Positions 35,763 to 44,565 of a stretch of DNA of 64,000 nucleotides are shown here, piece by piece; the stretch's first letter is position 1, and the number at the start of each line of letters is the position of its first letter. Origin of the DNA: UBA1422 sp963676385 (GTDB lineage Bacteria > Bacillota > Clostridia > Peptostreptococcales > Anaerovoracaceae); NCBI GenBank assembly GCA_963676385.2, contig CAXXMM010000014.1, positions 496,001-560,000 of the forward strand, in the 5' to 3' direction. The translations under genes were made by a program, and so were the position numbers. Below the pieces are notes generated by a model that saw nothing but the letters and a program-made list of their open reading frames with translations, did no database searches and was not told the DNA's origin.

Positions 35763-37442
35763 TTATTCATCTGATGTGGTATCCTCTGTTACTTCATATT
35801 GGCAGTACCACGTTTCACAACCTTTGTAATAGTCATCAAAGGTAGCCTGAACATCTCCTATCAGCGCCGGTGAAGAAATCGCCCCGGTTGTCTTATACAA
35901 CAAGCAAAAATATGGCAAATCATCATGCAATATTTCTCTAATATTGCCATATGTTTCTTTCATTTGTTCAGGGGTTTCCCCGCTTCGAATATTATCCAAT
36001 AAGTTATCTAGTTTGCTGTTATTGTATCCAATATAATTATACGTTCCCCCTCCGGACAACCAATCTCGAAAATCCATAGCCGTAGACAATTTCATTCCAC
36101 CAAGATAGAGATCAAAATTCCCGGACTTCAAATCGGATAGATATGTATCCCAGGCGACTTTTGTTATGGTACTTCGAATTCCAATTTCCTTGAGAGATTT
36201 GTTAACCATTTTGGCAGCCAAAACTCGGGAGTGGTTATTACTGTTGACTAAAATACGCAAAGTTACCAAATCGCCACCAGGATTTTCCAGGTAATTGTCC
36301 CCATTTGTGTCCTTGTATCCGGCTTGTTTCAATAAATCTGCAGCCGCGGGCTCATTAGAGGAATATTGGTCTTTTAATGGGTCTACGCCAAGATATCCGG
36401 GGAAATAAATATTTTCGTTGGTAACCCCACTACCATAATAGCATTCATCAATTACCTCTTGAGGATTTAAAGAGTAGGCAATTGCCTTTCTAACGCTACT
36501 ATTAGACAAATCCTCCTGAGAAAAATTAAACCCTATATATTCCTCCTGGTTTGAAGGAAAGTCATCAATGGTCACATCCTCGCCGGAGAATTCCGCAGCT
36601 CTATCCCCTGATTTGGATACAATCAAAGACAAGTTACTTGCCTTCAGTAAATTAAAGAAACTCTTTTTGTTAGGCAGTACTTGGAAGGTAATTTTGTTCG
36701 TTGCAAGGTCTCCGTAATAATCCTTAAATGCGCTGAGTACCAGTTTGGTGGTTGAATCATATTTTTTGTACTTGTATGTACCGGTTCCAATAGGTTTGAA
36801 GCCGCTAGTCTTCTTAATTGCCGTGTATACGCTGTCAAACTGATGTTTCGGTAAAATTGGGAAAGTCAACAAATCCAAGCCCATGTTATTCCCATCTGCA
36901 AAAAATATCTGTACTTTATAAGTGCTGATTACCGTAGTACGGTCTATGGTCTCTATATCGTTGTTATATAAAGACTTTGCTCCGGCAGCCTGAAATGCAG
37001 CAATGGTATATGCAACATCCACAGCTTTCAGGGTTTTACCATCATGCCATTTTACCCCTTCCTTCAACGTTAGGGTGATTGATTTAGAATCCCTGTTTAT
37101 TTTATAACTATCCACCAACTGTGGAGTTGGCGTTAGGGTTTTATCCATGGTAAAGAGGCTGTCATAAATCAACTTAGAAATGTAATAGGTGTCTTCATCC
37201 TTAGACGCTAACGGGTTTAATGTGGATACATTAACCATGGGGAGCAGGATTTCTTTAGATGTCTGATATTCCGTATCATCCTCTGTCGGTATTAAACTAC
37301 CATTGACAAAAAAGATGGAACCAATCACTAAGGTCAAAAAAATGCCAGCACCCACTAATCCAATCCATTTCCCATGTGGCTTTGGGGCTTGTGGTGTTTC
37401 AATGAGTGGTATAAATAGATTGTCTTTTTTAAACAGCTTCAT
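35763..37442 (-). CDS. Peptide/nickel-type ABC substrate-binding protein (SBP_bac_5), membrane-anchored
   Basis: Extracytoplasmic solute-binding protein of the oligopeptide class: KLIYDSLFTMDKTLTPTPQLVDSYKI and the WHDGKTLKAVDVAYTI motif are clear. Length 559. Instead of a lipobox it has a cytoplasmic start (MKLFKKDNLF) and a membrane helix at about 26-48 (WIGLVGAGIFLTLVIGS), so it is probably anchored by an uncleaved helix. It overlaps coaE by 14 bases and has no permease or ATPase gene nearby, so its partner is unknown. No terminator follows clearly before 35720. Confidence 0.88.
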   Translation of the reverse strand: MKLFKKDNLFIPLIETPQAPKPHGKWIGLVGAGIFLTLVIGSIFFVNGSLIPTEDDTEYQTSKEILLPMVNVSTLNPLASKDEDTYYISKLIYDSLFTMDKTLTPTPQLVDSYKINRDSKSITLTLKEGVKWHDGKTLKAVDVAYTIAAFQAAGAKSLYNNDIETIDRTTVISTYKVQIFFADGNNMGLDLLTFPILPKHQFDSVYTAIKKTSGFKPIGTGTYKYKKYDSTTKLVLSAFKDYYGDLATNKITFQVLPNKKSFFNLLKASNLSLIVSKSGDRAAEFSGEDVTIDDFPSNQEEYIGFNFSQEDLSNSSVRKAIAYSLNPQEVIDECYYGSGVTNENIYFPGYLGVDPLKDQYSSNEPAAADLLKQAGYKDTNGDNYLENPGGDLVTLRILVNSNNHSRVLAAKMVNKSLKEIGIRSTITKVAWDTYLSDLKSGNFDLYLGGMKLSTAMDFRDWLSGGGTYNYIGYNNSKLDNLLDNIRSGETPEQMKETYGNIREILHDDLPYFCLLYKTTGAISSPALIGDVQATFDDYYKGCETWYCQYEVTEDTTSDE

Positions 37443-38028
37443 ATTCCTTTAGCGTCCTCTCGATTACACGATATAGTTCATTCAAAGTGGTTGAATTATC
37501 AATCATGCGACTGGCATATTTTGATTTTTCCTGATCTGATAGTTGCAGTTTCATCCGTTGAGTCACCTGCTCAGCCTCAATATTATCTCTTGCAATAACT
37601 CTTTCAACTCTCACCTTTTCGTCTGCAACAATCAGCCAGATTTCATCCATTGATTTATAAAGGCCTGTTTCTATCATCAGCGCCGCATCCACAAATATGA
37701 GGTCGGGGTGATAATTGATACGAATCTGATGCAGTTCTTCCTGTATGGTTGATACAATAACACCGTGGGTAATGCTGTCTAAAGCATCTTTTTCATCCGG
37801 TCCGGAAAAAGCAAGTTCGGCAAGCCGTTTTCGGTTAAGGGTTCCGTCCGCGCTTAAAATCTCATTGCCAAACCGTTGTACCAACTTTTGTAATGCCGGA
37901 TGTTCCGGCTCAACAATTTCCCGAGCAATCAAATCAGCATCAACAACCCAGAATCCTTTTCTTCGTAAAAATTCTGTTACCGTGGATTTGCCACTGCCAA
38001 TTCCACCGGTAATCCCAATCGTTTTCAT
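37429..38028 (-). CDS. coaE: Dephospho-CoA kinase
   Basis: Last step of CoA synthesis. The P-loop is TGGIGSGKST at 6-15. DADLIARE near 31-38 and LIFVDAALMIETGLY near 114-128 are characteristic. Length 199. Together with coaBC elsewhere in this window it gives two CoA-pathway genes. It lies 13 bases after polA, the frequent polA-coaE order. Confidence 0.95.
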   Translation of the reverse strand: MKTIGITGGIGSGKSTVTEFLRRKGFWVVDADLIAREIVEPEHPALQKLVQRFGNEILSADGTLNRKRLAELAFSGPDEKDALDSITHGVIVSTIQEELHQIRINYHPDLIFVDAALMIETGLYKSMDEIWLIVADEKVRVERVIARDNIEAEQVTQRMKLQLSDQEKSKYASRMIDNSTTLNELYRVIERTLKEYEAV

Positions 38029-38041
38029 TCTTCACCTGTTT

Positions 38042-40738
38042 CTATTTCAAATCATACCAATTCTTTCCTTGATGAAAAGCGGCATCTACTTTTACATCCA
38101 AGGTGACGGCATGCTCCATTCCATCCTTAAGAATTTTGGTGACTATAGGTAATTCTTCTTTGTACACCTCCAGAATCAACTCATCATGTACTTGAAGAAT
38201 CAATCTGGATTTAAAATGTCCATCTCTAAGTGCCTCATAGACTCGAATCATGGCAATTTTAATAATATCGGCAGCACTTCCCTGTATGGGACTGTTCATG
38301 GCCAACCGCTCTCCCAATTGTCGCACCATGAAATTAGATGCGGTGATTTCCGGGATGAACCGCTTTCTTCCGAAAATTGTGGTGGCATACCCCAATTCTT
38401 TGGCAGAAGCTACCTGTCCATCCATATATTCTTTCACCTTCGTGTGTTTTTCAAAATAGGCTTTAATGTACTGGTCCGCTTCTTTTCTGGAAATATTCAA
38501 CTCTGAGGATAACCCAAAGGCGCTCATACCATAAATGACCCCAAAATTTACAGCCTTCGCCTTGGTTCGATCAGCAATGGTAATTTGATCTTCAGGAACG
38601 CCAAGCACCCTTGCTGCCGTTAATTTATGAATATCTTCTCCTGTATTAAATGCTTCAATTAAAGCTGGATCTCCGCTTAAATGCGCCAAAATGCGAAGCT
38701 CAATCTGGGAGTAATCTGCTCCAAGAAGTACAAAATCATCAGATGAAGGAACAAATGCCTTCCGAATCGATCGTCCCGGCTCTTGGCGAATGGGTATGTT
38801 CTGCAAATTCGGCTCGTTGCTGCTGATTCTTCCCGTAGATGCTACAGTCTGATTAAAATGAGCATGGATTTTTCCATCTTGATGTATGAGGGGCAACAGC
38901 CCATCAATATAGGTCCCCTTCAGTTTGGTCAGCATTCTGTATTCCAAAATCAAGGGGATGATTTCGTGCTTGTCCTTTAAATTATCCAACACCTCGGCAT
39001 TGGTGGAATAGCCCGTTTTGGTTTTTTTGCCGGTAGGCAATCCCAGTTTATCAAAAAGAATTGGTCCCAACTGAGATGGGGAATTAATATTAAAGGTTTC
39101 CCCCGCCATTTCGTATATGGTCTGGGTGATTTCTTCAATTTTCGTACGAATCCCCTCTCCTGTTACCATTAAAGTTTTGGCATCCAGCTTAAAGCCGGTG
39201 AATTCTAAAAAAGCCATGGGTTCAATCAAAGGCAATTCTACTTCACGATACACTTTCTCCATATTTTCTTCATTGATACGAAGACTTTGCACCTTTTGAA
39301 TCTGTTGCACCAAGTGACACCAACTGTATCCACGAATCGGCAACTCCTCTGATTCAATGAAATCCATTCGACAGTATTCCTGTCCAAGAACCTTCAGCGA
39401 ATAGTTGCTTCTAGAAGAATCCAACAAGTATTGGGCAACCGCCGTGTCATACTTGGTTTGAAATTGTCTTATGCCTAGGCAAAACAATGCATAATAATCT
39501 TCTTTTAAGTCATGGCCGCAATACCATACTTTTTTGGCAATAAGCAACTGCACCAATTGGTGAATACTGCCCGATTCAATAAAGTAATAATTGCCAGAAG
39601 TGATCATTCCTACTCCCTGAACCATGGGGGGCGCCTTATGGTTTCCATCATGAAAAACCTTAATGGTAATATCACTGTTCTCCACAAGTTGTTCCCTCAA
39701 ATCTTCCAGCCCTAAAGGGATGGACATGGCAATTGCCACGGATGCTCCTTGTGTTTCAACATCTTGAGAAGATTCAACCGTCTCAAAAGTAATTTGGGTT
39801 TCATCTGAGGTAGATAGCTTTGTATCCTCCGGACCATCTTTTGCTGCAGATGGCCTTCCTTGGGTGGATTGGGATTGTGGTAGCTTCTTTATAAGACTAT
39901 TAAATTCTAATTTCAAATATAATTCAATTAATTTCTTGTAATCCGGAGTTTCCCACAGATACTGATCAAAATCCATTTCGATGGGCACTTCCCGAACAAT
40001 CGTTGCCAACCTTTTGCTCATAAGGGCAATCTGCTGATTGTCTTCAATAATCTGGCGAAGTCGTTGATTTTCAATTTCTTCAACATGGTCAATCAGGTTT
40101 TCCACCGTTCCATATTGAATGATGAGTTTTCTTGCTGTCTTTTCTCCAACACCGGGCAATCCGGGAATATTATCTGAAGAATCTCCCATCAAACCTTTGT
40201 AATCAATGAAATTTTCCGGAGGAAACCCGTAAGTTTCAATCATCGAATTTCTATCTTGGATTTCAAACTCTGAAATACCTTTTTTTGTAATAATGACCTT
40301 TGTCTTTTTGGATGCCAGTTGTAGCTCATCCTTGTCTCCGGTAATAATCAGAGGCTCCAAACCTTTTTCTTCCGCTTCCCGAGAGATGGTGCCAATAATA
40401 TCATCCGCTTCAAATCCATCTATTTCAAGCATTTTGATTTTCATCGCATCTAAGACTTCTTTCAGTAGGGGTAACTGCATCGCCAGTTCCGGAGGCATTT
40501 TCTTCCTCCCAGCCTTATACTCTTCATATTCCAAATGGCGAAAGGTTGGGGCTTTTCGGTCAAATGCCACGGCGATATAGCTACTGTCATAATCTCGTTT
40601 TATTTTTTGGAGCATATTAAGGAAGCCGTACACGCCCTGGGTGTATAGCCCCTCTTTGGTGATCATCGGCCGTTGCATCGCATAGTATGCACGGTTTAAC
40701 AAGCTGTTTCCGTCTATGATGATGATTCTATTATTCAT
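38042..40738 (-). CDS. polA: DNA polymerase I
   Basis: Three-domain repair and lagging-strand polymerase of 898 residues. The 5' nuclease domain starts IIIDGNSLLNRAYYAM and has ITGDKDELQL. The polymerase domain carries LLGADYSQIELRILAHLSGD (motif A), KAVNFGVIYGMSAFGL (motif B) and LQVHDELILE (motif C). The central 3'-5' exonuclease domain lacks the Asp-x-Glu of motif I (I read VFHDGNHKAP there), so proofreading is probably lost, as in many Gram-positive Pol I enzymes. A consensus promoter lies just upstream. Confidence 0.97.
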   Translation of the reverse strand: MNNRIIIIDGNSLLNRAYYAMQRPMITKEGLYTQGVYGFLNMLQKIKRDYDSSYIAVAFDRKAPTFRHLEYEEYKAGRKKMPPELAMQLPLLKEVLDAMKIKMLEIDGFEADDIIGTISREAEEKGLEPLIITGDKDELQLASKKTKVIITKKGISEFEIQDRNSMIETYGFPPENFIDYKGLMGDSSDNIPGLPGVGEKTARKLIIQYGTVENLIDHVEEIENQRLRQIIEDNQQIALMSKRLATIVREVPIEMDFDQYLWETPDYKKLIELYLKLEFNSLIKKLPQSQSTQGRPSAAKDGPEDTKLSTSDETQITFETVESSQDVETQGASVAIAMSIPLGLEDLREQLVENSDITIKVFHDGNHKAPPMVQGVGMITSGNYYFIESGSIHQLVQLLIAKKVWYCGHDLKEDYYALFCLGIRQFQTKYDTAVAQYLLDSSRSNYSLKVLGQEYCRMDFIESEELPIRGYSWCHLVQQIQKVQSLRINEENMEKVYREVELPLIEPMAFLEFTGFKLDAKTLMVTGEGIRTKIEEITQTIYEMAGETFNINSPSQLGPILFDKLGLPTGKKTKTGYSTNAEVLDNLKDKHEIIPLILEYRMLTKLKGTYIDGLLPLIHQDGKIHAHFNQTVASTGRISSNEPNLQNIPIRQEPGRSIRKAFVPSSDDFVLLGADYSQIELRILAHLSGDPALIEAFNTGEDIHKLTAARVLGVPEDQITIADRTKAKAVNFGVIYGMSAFGLSSELNISRKEADQYIKAYFEKHTKVKEYMDGQVASAKELGYATTIFGRKRFIPEITASNFMVRQLGERLAMNSPIQGSAADIIKIAMIRVYEALRDGHFKSRLILQVHDELILEVYKEELPIVTKILKDGMEHAVTLDVKVDAAFHQGKNWYDLK

Positions 40739-40756
40739 GTGGTTTACCTCATGGAA

Positions 40757-40785
40757 ATATTAACAGATATTGGTCCATAACTCAA
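40757..40785 (-). promoter_or_regulatory. Promoter for polA-coaE-SBP
   Basis: TTGAGT (40780-40785) and TAATAT (40757-40762) on the minus strand, spacer 17. The -10 lies about 18 bases before the polA ATG, and GAGGTAAACCAC precedes the ATG. The plus-strand PHP gene is divergent, so its promoter must share this 100-base gap; TATACT at 40796-40801 is a possible -10. Confidence 0.55.
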
Positions 40786-40840
40786 CACTTTATGATATAC
40801 TATCTCCCGTATAAAACAATCACTAGAAAAGAGGAAACCA

Positions 40841-41650
40841 ATGTACGACTACCACTCACATACTGATTTTTCAGATGATTCTTCTACTTCAATGGATGAA
40901 ATGATTCAAGGAGCTATAGAAAAAGGAATCAGAGAATTAGCCATTACGGATCACTATGATCCTGATTATCCCGACCCAAACTATCCATTCGAAGTAGATT
41001 TTGTGGAATATCATAAGGCATTACTGGCTGCCGAAATAAAATATGCTTCCGATATCAAAATAATAAAAGGACTTGAAATTGGCATTCAGCACGAACCCAT
41101 CATGAGCAAGTGTCGTGCCGCCGCCAACGGTTTTTCTTACGACTTTATCATTGGTTCCTTTCATTCCTTTAATGGGGTTGACCTTTATACTGCCAATTAC
41201 CAAGAGATGATTCAAGAAAAAATCTTGCCTTCATACTACAGTTATGTATATGATTGTCTCAAAGAATATTCTGATTTTGACGTTCTGGGCCATATGAACG
41301 TAATCGACCGATATATTAGCCTTGGCGCAGATTACACGGAATCTATGGAGATTATTGAATCCATTCTCAAGCTATTAATTGCCCAGGGAAAAGGATTAGA
41401 AATCAACACCTCCAGCTATCGTTATGGCCTGAATGGTCGGACCCATCCTTCCAAAGAAATTTTGCAACGATATCATGCCTTGGGAGGCGAGGTGCTCACC
41501 TTTGGTTCCGATGCCCACCATCCATCGGATTTAGCTTTTCACTTTAAAGATGCCATCGACTCTGCGCAAAGCAGCGGTTTTAAATATTTCTCAACTTTTC
41601 AAAATCGTAACGTAACCATGCATCCGATTTCCGCTTTTTTTGCCGGATAA
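40841..41650 (+). CDS. PHP-domain phosphatase, histidinol-phosphatase (HisJ/HisK) family
   Basis: Metal-dependent phosphoesterase. It begins DYHSHTDFSDDSS with the first His motif and continues AITDHYDPDYP, HxD-type FGSDAHHPSDLA near residue 225, and a glutamate in KGLEIGIQHEP. Length 269 fits class-2 histidinol-phosphatases. No other histidine gene is nearby, so a different phosphorylated substrate is possible. AGAGG is six bases before the ATG. Confidence 0.85.
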   Translation: MYDYHSHTDFSDDSSTSMDEMIQGAIEKGIRELAITDHYDPDYPDPNYPFEVDFVEYHKALLAAEIKYASDIKIIKGLEIGIQHEPIMSKCRAAANGFSYDFIIGSFHSFNGVDLYTANYQEMIQEKILPSYYSYVYDCLKEYSDFDVLGHMNVIDRYISLGADYTESMEIIESILKLLIAQGKGLEINTSSYRYGLNGRTHPSKEILQRYHALGGEVLTFGSDAHHPSDLAFHFKDAIDSAQSSGFKYFSTFQNRNVTMHPISAFFAG

Positions 41651-41674
41651 GAATCGTGGTACCAGGAGGAAATT

Positions 41675-42289
41675 ATGCAAATTGTTGTTGTTGGATGTGG
41701 TAAAGTCGGGTCTGGATTTGCCCAACTCATGTCCGAAGAAGGTCATGACATTTCTGTTGTAGACGAAGAAAGCCAAAATTTTGAATTACTTGGTCAAAAT
41801 TTTCGTGGAATTACGGTATGGGGAAGCCCCATTGATGAGGAGGTTCTAAAAGAGGCAGGAATCGAAACTGCAGACGGTCTTGTGGCCGCCACCCCGGATG
41901 ATAATATCAACGCCATGGCTTGTCAGGTTGCCAAAGAAATTTTCAATGTACCAAAAATCTTTGCCAGAGTTCAAGATCCGGTCCGGGAAGAAGTCCTATA
42001 TCAGTTTGGTGTGAATTCGGTATGTCCTACCAATATGACCGTCAAGGAATTTCGAGCTTTGATGCTTGGTGAGGTTGGCTGTAAGTCTTTCTTTTTTGAT
42101 TTAAAAGTCGGGGTTGATTTTGGATATCAAAAAGTGGATATCGGGGATGATGGTACCCTACTAAAAGATATTCCCCATCCAAAAGATGTACATATCCTTG
42201 GTGTTATTAGGGACGGAGAGTTGGAGTTCACCAACCCTACCCTCCGTTTAGAAGAAGATGACGAAATTGTCTTTGCAAGAAAGATATGA
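41675..42289 (+). CDS. trkA: TrkA/KtrA-family potassium uptake regulator, first copy
   Basis: Cytoplasmic gating subunit for TrkH. The RCK-N Rossmann motif is VVGCGKVGSG at 5-14, then a TrkA-C domain ending at 204. DGLVAATPDDNINAMACQ is a family marker. It is eight bases from the second trkA gene and lies on the opposite strand to trkH, to which it converges. AGGAGG precedes the ATG. Confidence 0.9.
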   Translation: MQIVVVGCGKVGSGFAQLMSEEGHDISVVDEESQNFELLGQNFRGITVWGSPIDEEVLKEAGIETADGLVAATPDDNINAMACQVAKEIFNVPKIFARVQDPVREEVLYQFGVNSVCPTNMTVKEFRALMLGEVGCKSFFFDLKVGVDFGYQKVDIGDDGTLLKDIPHPKDVHILGVIRDGELEFTNPTLRLEEDDEIVFARKI

Positions 42290-42297
42290 GGTGAAAA

Positions 42298-42960
42298 ATG
42301 AAAATAGTCATTGCCGGCGGTGGGAAAGTTGGATACTATTTAGTTAAAACACTGCAATCCTTCCATCACGAAATTGTGGTTATTGAACTAAAAAAAGAAC
42401 GATGCCAAGATTTATCAGATGAATTAAACATTCCGGTTTATCACGGAGATGCAACACGAATAAATATTTTAAGAGATGCGGAAGCGGAAGATGCGGATTT
42501 CTTTATTGCCGTTACCGGATTAGATGAAGAAAATTTGATTTCATGTCAATTGGCCAAAAACAATCTTCATGCAAAAAAAACCATTGCTCGGGTGAACAAT
42601 CCAAAAAACGCCAAAGTTTTTCAGAAACTTGGGGTTGATATGACAGTGAACAGTACTTCAATTATCTCTGAATTGATTGAAGAAGTCGTCGATTATGACG
42701 GTATGGTTACCTTGGCAAAAATCAAGAATAATCAAATTATCATCAGTGAAATTGAAATAACAAGAGACTCCCCTGTGCTAAACAAGAGAGTCTGCGATAT
42801 CAAAATGCCAAAAGAATGTATTTTGGTTTCAGTCATTAAAGGAAGTGAGTTGTTCCAACCGGATCCAGAACTTCTACTGTTATCAGGTGATTCCGTCATT
42901 CTTATTTCTAATCAGGAGAACAAGAAGTCCTTGCGCCGAGTATTCATCGGAAACAAATAG
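42298..42960 (+). CDS. trkA: TrkA-family potassium uptake regulator, second copy
   Basis: Same architecture as its neighbour: NAD motif IAGGGKVGYY at 4-13, FFIAVTGLDEENLISCQLAK near 65-85, TrkA-C at the end. Length 220. The two copies differ clearly in sequence, so they are probably partners in a mixed ring or alternative gating units, not a recent duplication. AGGTGAAAA precedes the ATG. Confidence 0.92.
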   Translation: MKIVIAGGGKVGYYLVKTLQSFHHEIVVIELKKERCQDLSDELNIPVYHGDATRINILRDAEAEDADFFIAVTGLDEENLISCQLAKNNLHAKKTIARVNNPKNAKVFQKLGVDMTVNSTSIISELIEEVVDYDGMVTLAKIKNNQIIISEIEITRDSPVLNKRVCDIKMPKECILVSVIKGSELFQPDPELLLLSGDSVILISNQENKKSLRRVFIGNK

Positions 42961-43003
42961 TAATTTCCCCAAACCATCAAATCGGTTTTCATCACATGAT
43001 AAT

Positions 43004-44362
43004 CTAACCAACCATGATTTTCCCTTCAGGATAAATTGCATTCTGAAGGGTTTTTTTGTCCCTCATAGCAAGAGCTACTGCAAAGGTTAAGGGTCCCACA
43101 CGTCCTAAGAACATTAAGAATGACAACAATAGCTTGCTGGAACTCTGAAGTGTCGGCGTAATCCCTGTAGACTGTCCTACGGTACCAAATGCCGAAGTGC
43201 ACTCAAACAGAACATTGACAAAGGGAAGATCTTCAATGGAAATAATAATGGTTGTCATAGTAAATACCAGTACCATACTTAATCCCATAATTGCTAAGGA
43301 TTTATTAACAATTTCCTGTTCAACCCTTCTTTTAAGAATCACCGTATCTTTTTTCCCTTTGATGTTGGACACCATTGCCATTATGACAATGGCAAAAGTA
43401 GTTACCTTTATCCCACCAGCGGTCGAACCAGGAGCCGCACCGATAAACATAAGGAAAACGGAAAACATCTTAGAGACTTCTGTCATTCCATTCAAATCTA
43501 TGCTGTTATATCCTGCAGTACGGGTGGTAACAGACTGAAATATGGAAGCATTCAATTTTTCAAAAAAGCTTAACTGCCCCATTGTGGCAGGATTAGAGTA
43601 CTCTTGGGCAAGAAAAAATATTGCTCCTCCAAATATTAACAAGATAGTCATCAATAGCACAACTTTGGTATGCAAAAACAAGGTATGGTTCACATGATAT
43701 TCATAGATGTCCTTCCACACAATAAATCCCAGCCCACCAACCACAATCAGTGCAGCCATTGTATACAGGATGATAGGATTTCCGTTGAATGCTGTTAGAC
43801 TTTTGTATCCCCCCATTAAATCAAAACCGGCATTGCAAAAAGATGAAATGGATTGGAAAACGGAAACGTATATCCCCCTTGCACCAAACATGGGGACAAA
43901 CTGGGTTGCCAATAGAATTGCCCCTAATAATTCAATGACAAAGGTAATCACCACAATCCCTTTAATCATGGCTACTACTTCAGTAAAACTATAATCGCTG
44001 ATGGATGCCTGCGCCAATAGTCTCCCCTTCATCCCAACCTTGCGACCCAAAACAGCCGAAAAAAATGTAGCAAAAGTAATAATGCCAAGTCCTCCCACCT
44101 GAATGAGCACAATGATTACAAGTTGCCCAAACAGTGTCCACTGTGTTAATGTATCTGCAATAACCAACCCCGTCACACAGGTCGCAGATGTAGCGGTGAA
44201 AAGTGCATTGACAAAGCCAATGCTGTCTCCCGAATTAGATGCAATGGGCAGATTTAACAATAATCCGCCACAAAATATTAGTATTGCAAAACTGGATACA
44301 ATCATTCTCGTTGGGTTGATATTGGTCAGTCTAAAATACTTTCTCTGTTTTTCGATATACAA
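43004..44362 (-). CDS. trkH: TrkH-family potassium uptake protein
   Basis: Membrane pore protein. Four pore-like repeats contain selectivity-type glycine segments such as ATSATCVTGL, SISSFCNAGFDL, SVTTRTAGYNSID and ECTSAFGTVGQSTGI. GAAPGSTAGGIKVTTFA is the family signature. I place the start at TTG 44362 (452 residues), as AGGAG is eight bases upstream; the GTG at 44371 abuts AGGA and is too close. The final codons also encode, on the other strand, the terminator of the trkA pair. Confidence 0.93.
   Translation of the reverse strand: MYIEKQRKYFRLTNINPTRMIVSSFAILIFCGGLLLNLPIASNSGDSIGFVNALFTATSATCVTGLVIADTLTQWTLFGQLVIIVLIQVGGLGIITFATFFSAVLGRKVGMKGRLLAQASISDYSFTEVVAMIKGIVVITFVIELLGAILLATQFVPMFGARGIYVSVFQSISSFCNAGFDLMGGYKSLTAFNGNPIILYTMAALIVVGGLGFIVWKDIYEYHVNHTLFLHTKVVLLMTILLIFGGAIFFLAQEYSNPATMGQLSFFEKLNASIFQSVTTRTAGYNSIDLNGMTEVSKMFSVFLMFIGAAPGSTAGGIKVTTFAIVIMAMVSNIKGKKDTVILKRRVEQEIVNKSLAIMGLSMVLVFTMTTIIISIEDLPFVNVLFECTSAFGTVGQSTGITPTLQSSSKLLLSFLMFLGRVGPLTFAVALAMRDKKTLQNAIYPEGKIMVG
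43022..43057 (+). terminator. Intrinsic terminator for the trkA pair, inside trkH coding sequence
   Basis: CCCTTCAG (43022-43029) and CTGAAGGG (43043-43050) form an 8-bp stem followed by seven T. Its bases encode the trkH C-terminal KKTLQNAIYPEGK on the opposite strand. No separate terminator is seen between 42961 and 43021. Confidence 0.8.
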
Positions 44363-44429
44363 CGTTGTCACTCCTACTTTTTCCTTTAAAGCAATGCAAG
44401 ATAATTGTTCTTCTTTATTCTATATTATT

Positions 44430-44458
44430 CCATTATCATAGATAATACTCCTATTCAA
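44430..44458 (-). promoter_or_regulatory. Candidate trkH promoter containing a 15-bp palindrome
   Basis: TTGAAT (44453-44458) and TAATGG (44430-44435), spacer 17, on the minus strand. Between and partly across the -10 lies the perfect inverted repeat ATTATC-ATA-GATAAT at 44432-44446, a candidate repressor site. The match to a promoter is moderate. Confidence 0.35.
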
Positions 44459-44505
44459 CCAGTAAGGCAATAACCAAATACATTCATTGGAACCAAATAA
44501 AATGA

Positions 44506-44543
44506 CAGAAAAAAACAGGAATGGCATTTCGCCATTCCTGTTT
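44506..44543 (-). terminator. Intrinsic terminator after the LysP-like gene
   Basis: AAACAGGAATGGC (44513-44525) and GCCATTCCTGTTT (44531-44543) form a perfect 13-bp stem with a 5-base loop; the minus strand runs into TTTTTTTC. It closes the permease gene before trkH. Confidence 0.85.
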
Positions 44544-44565
44544 ATCGTTAACACGACATTTACAA

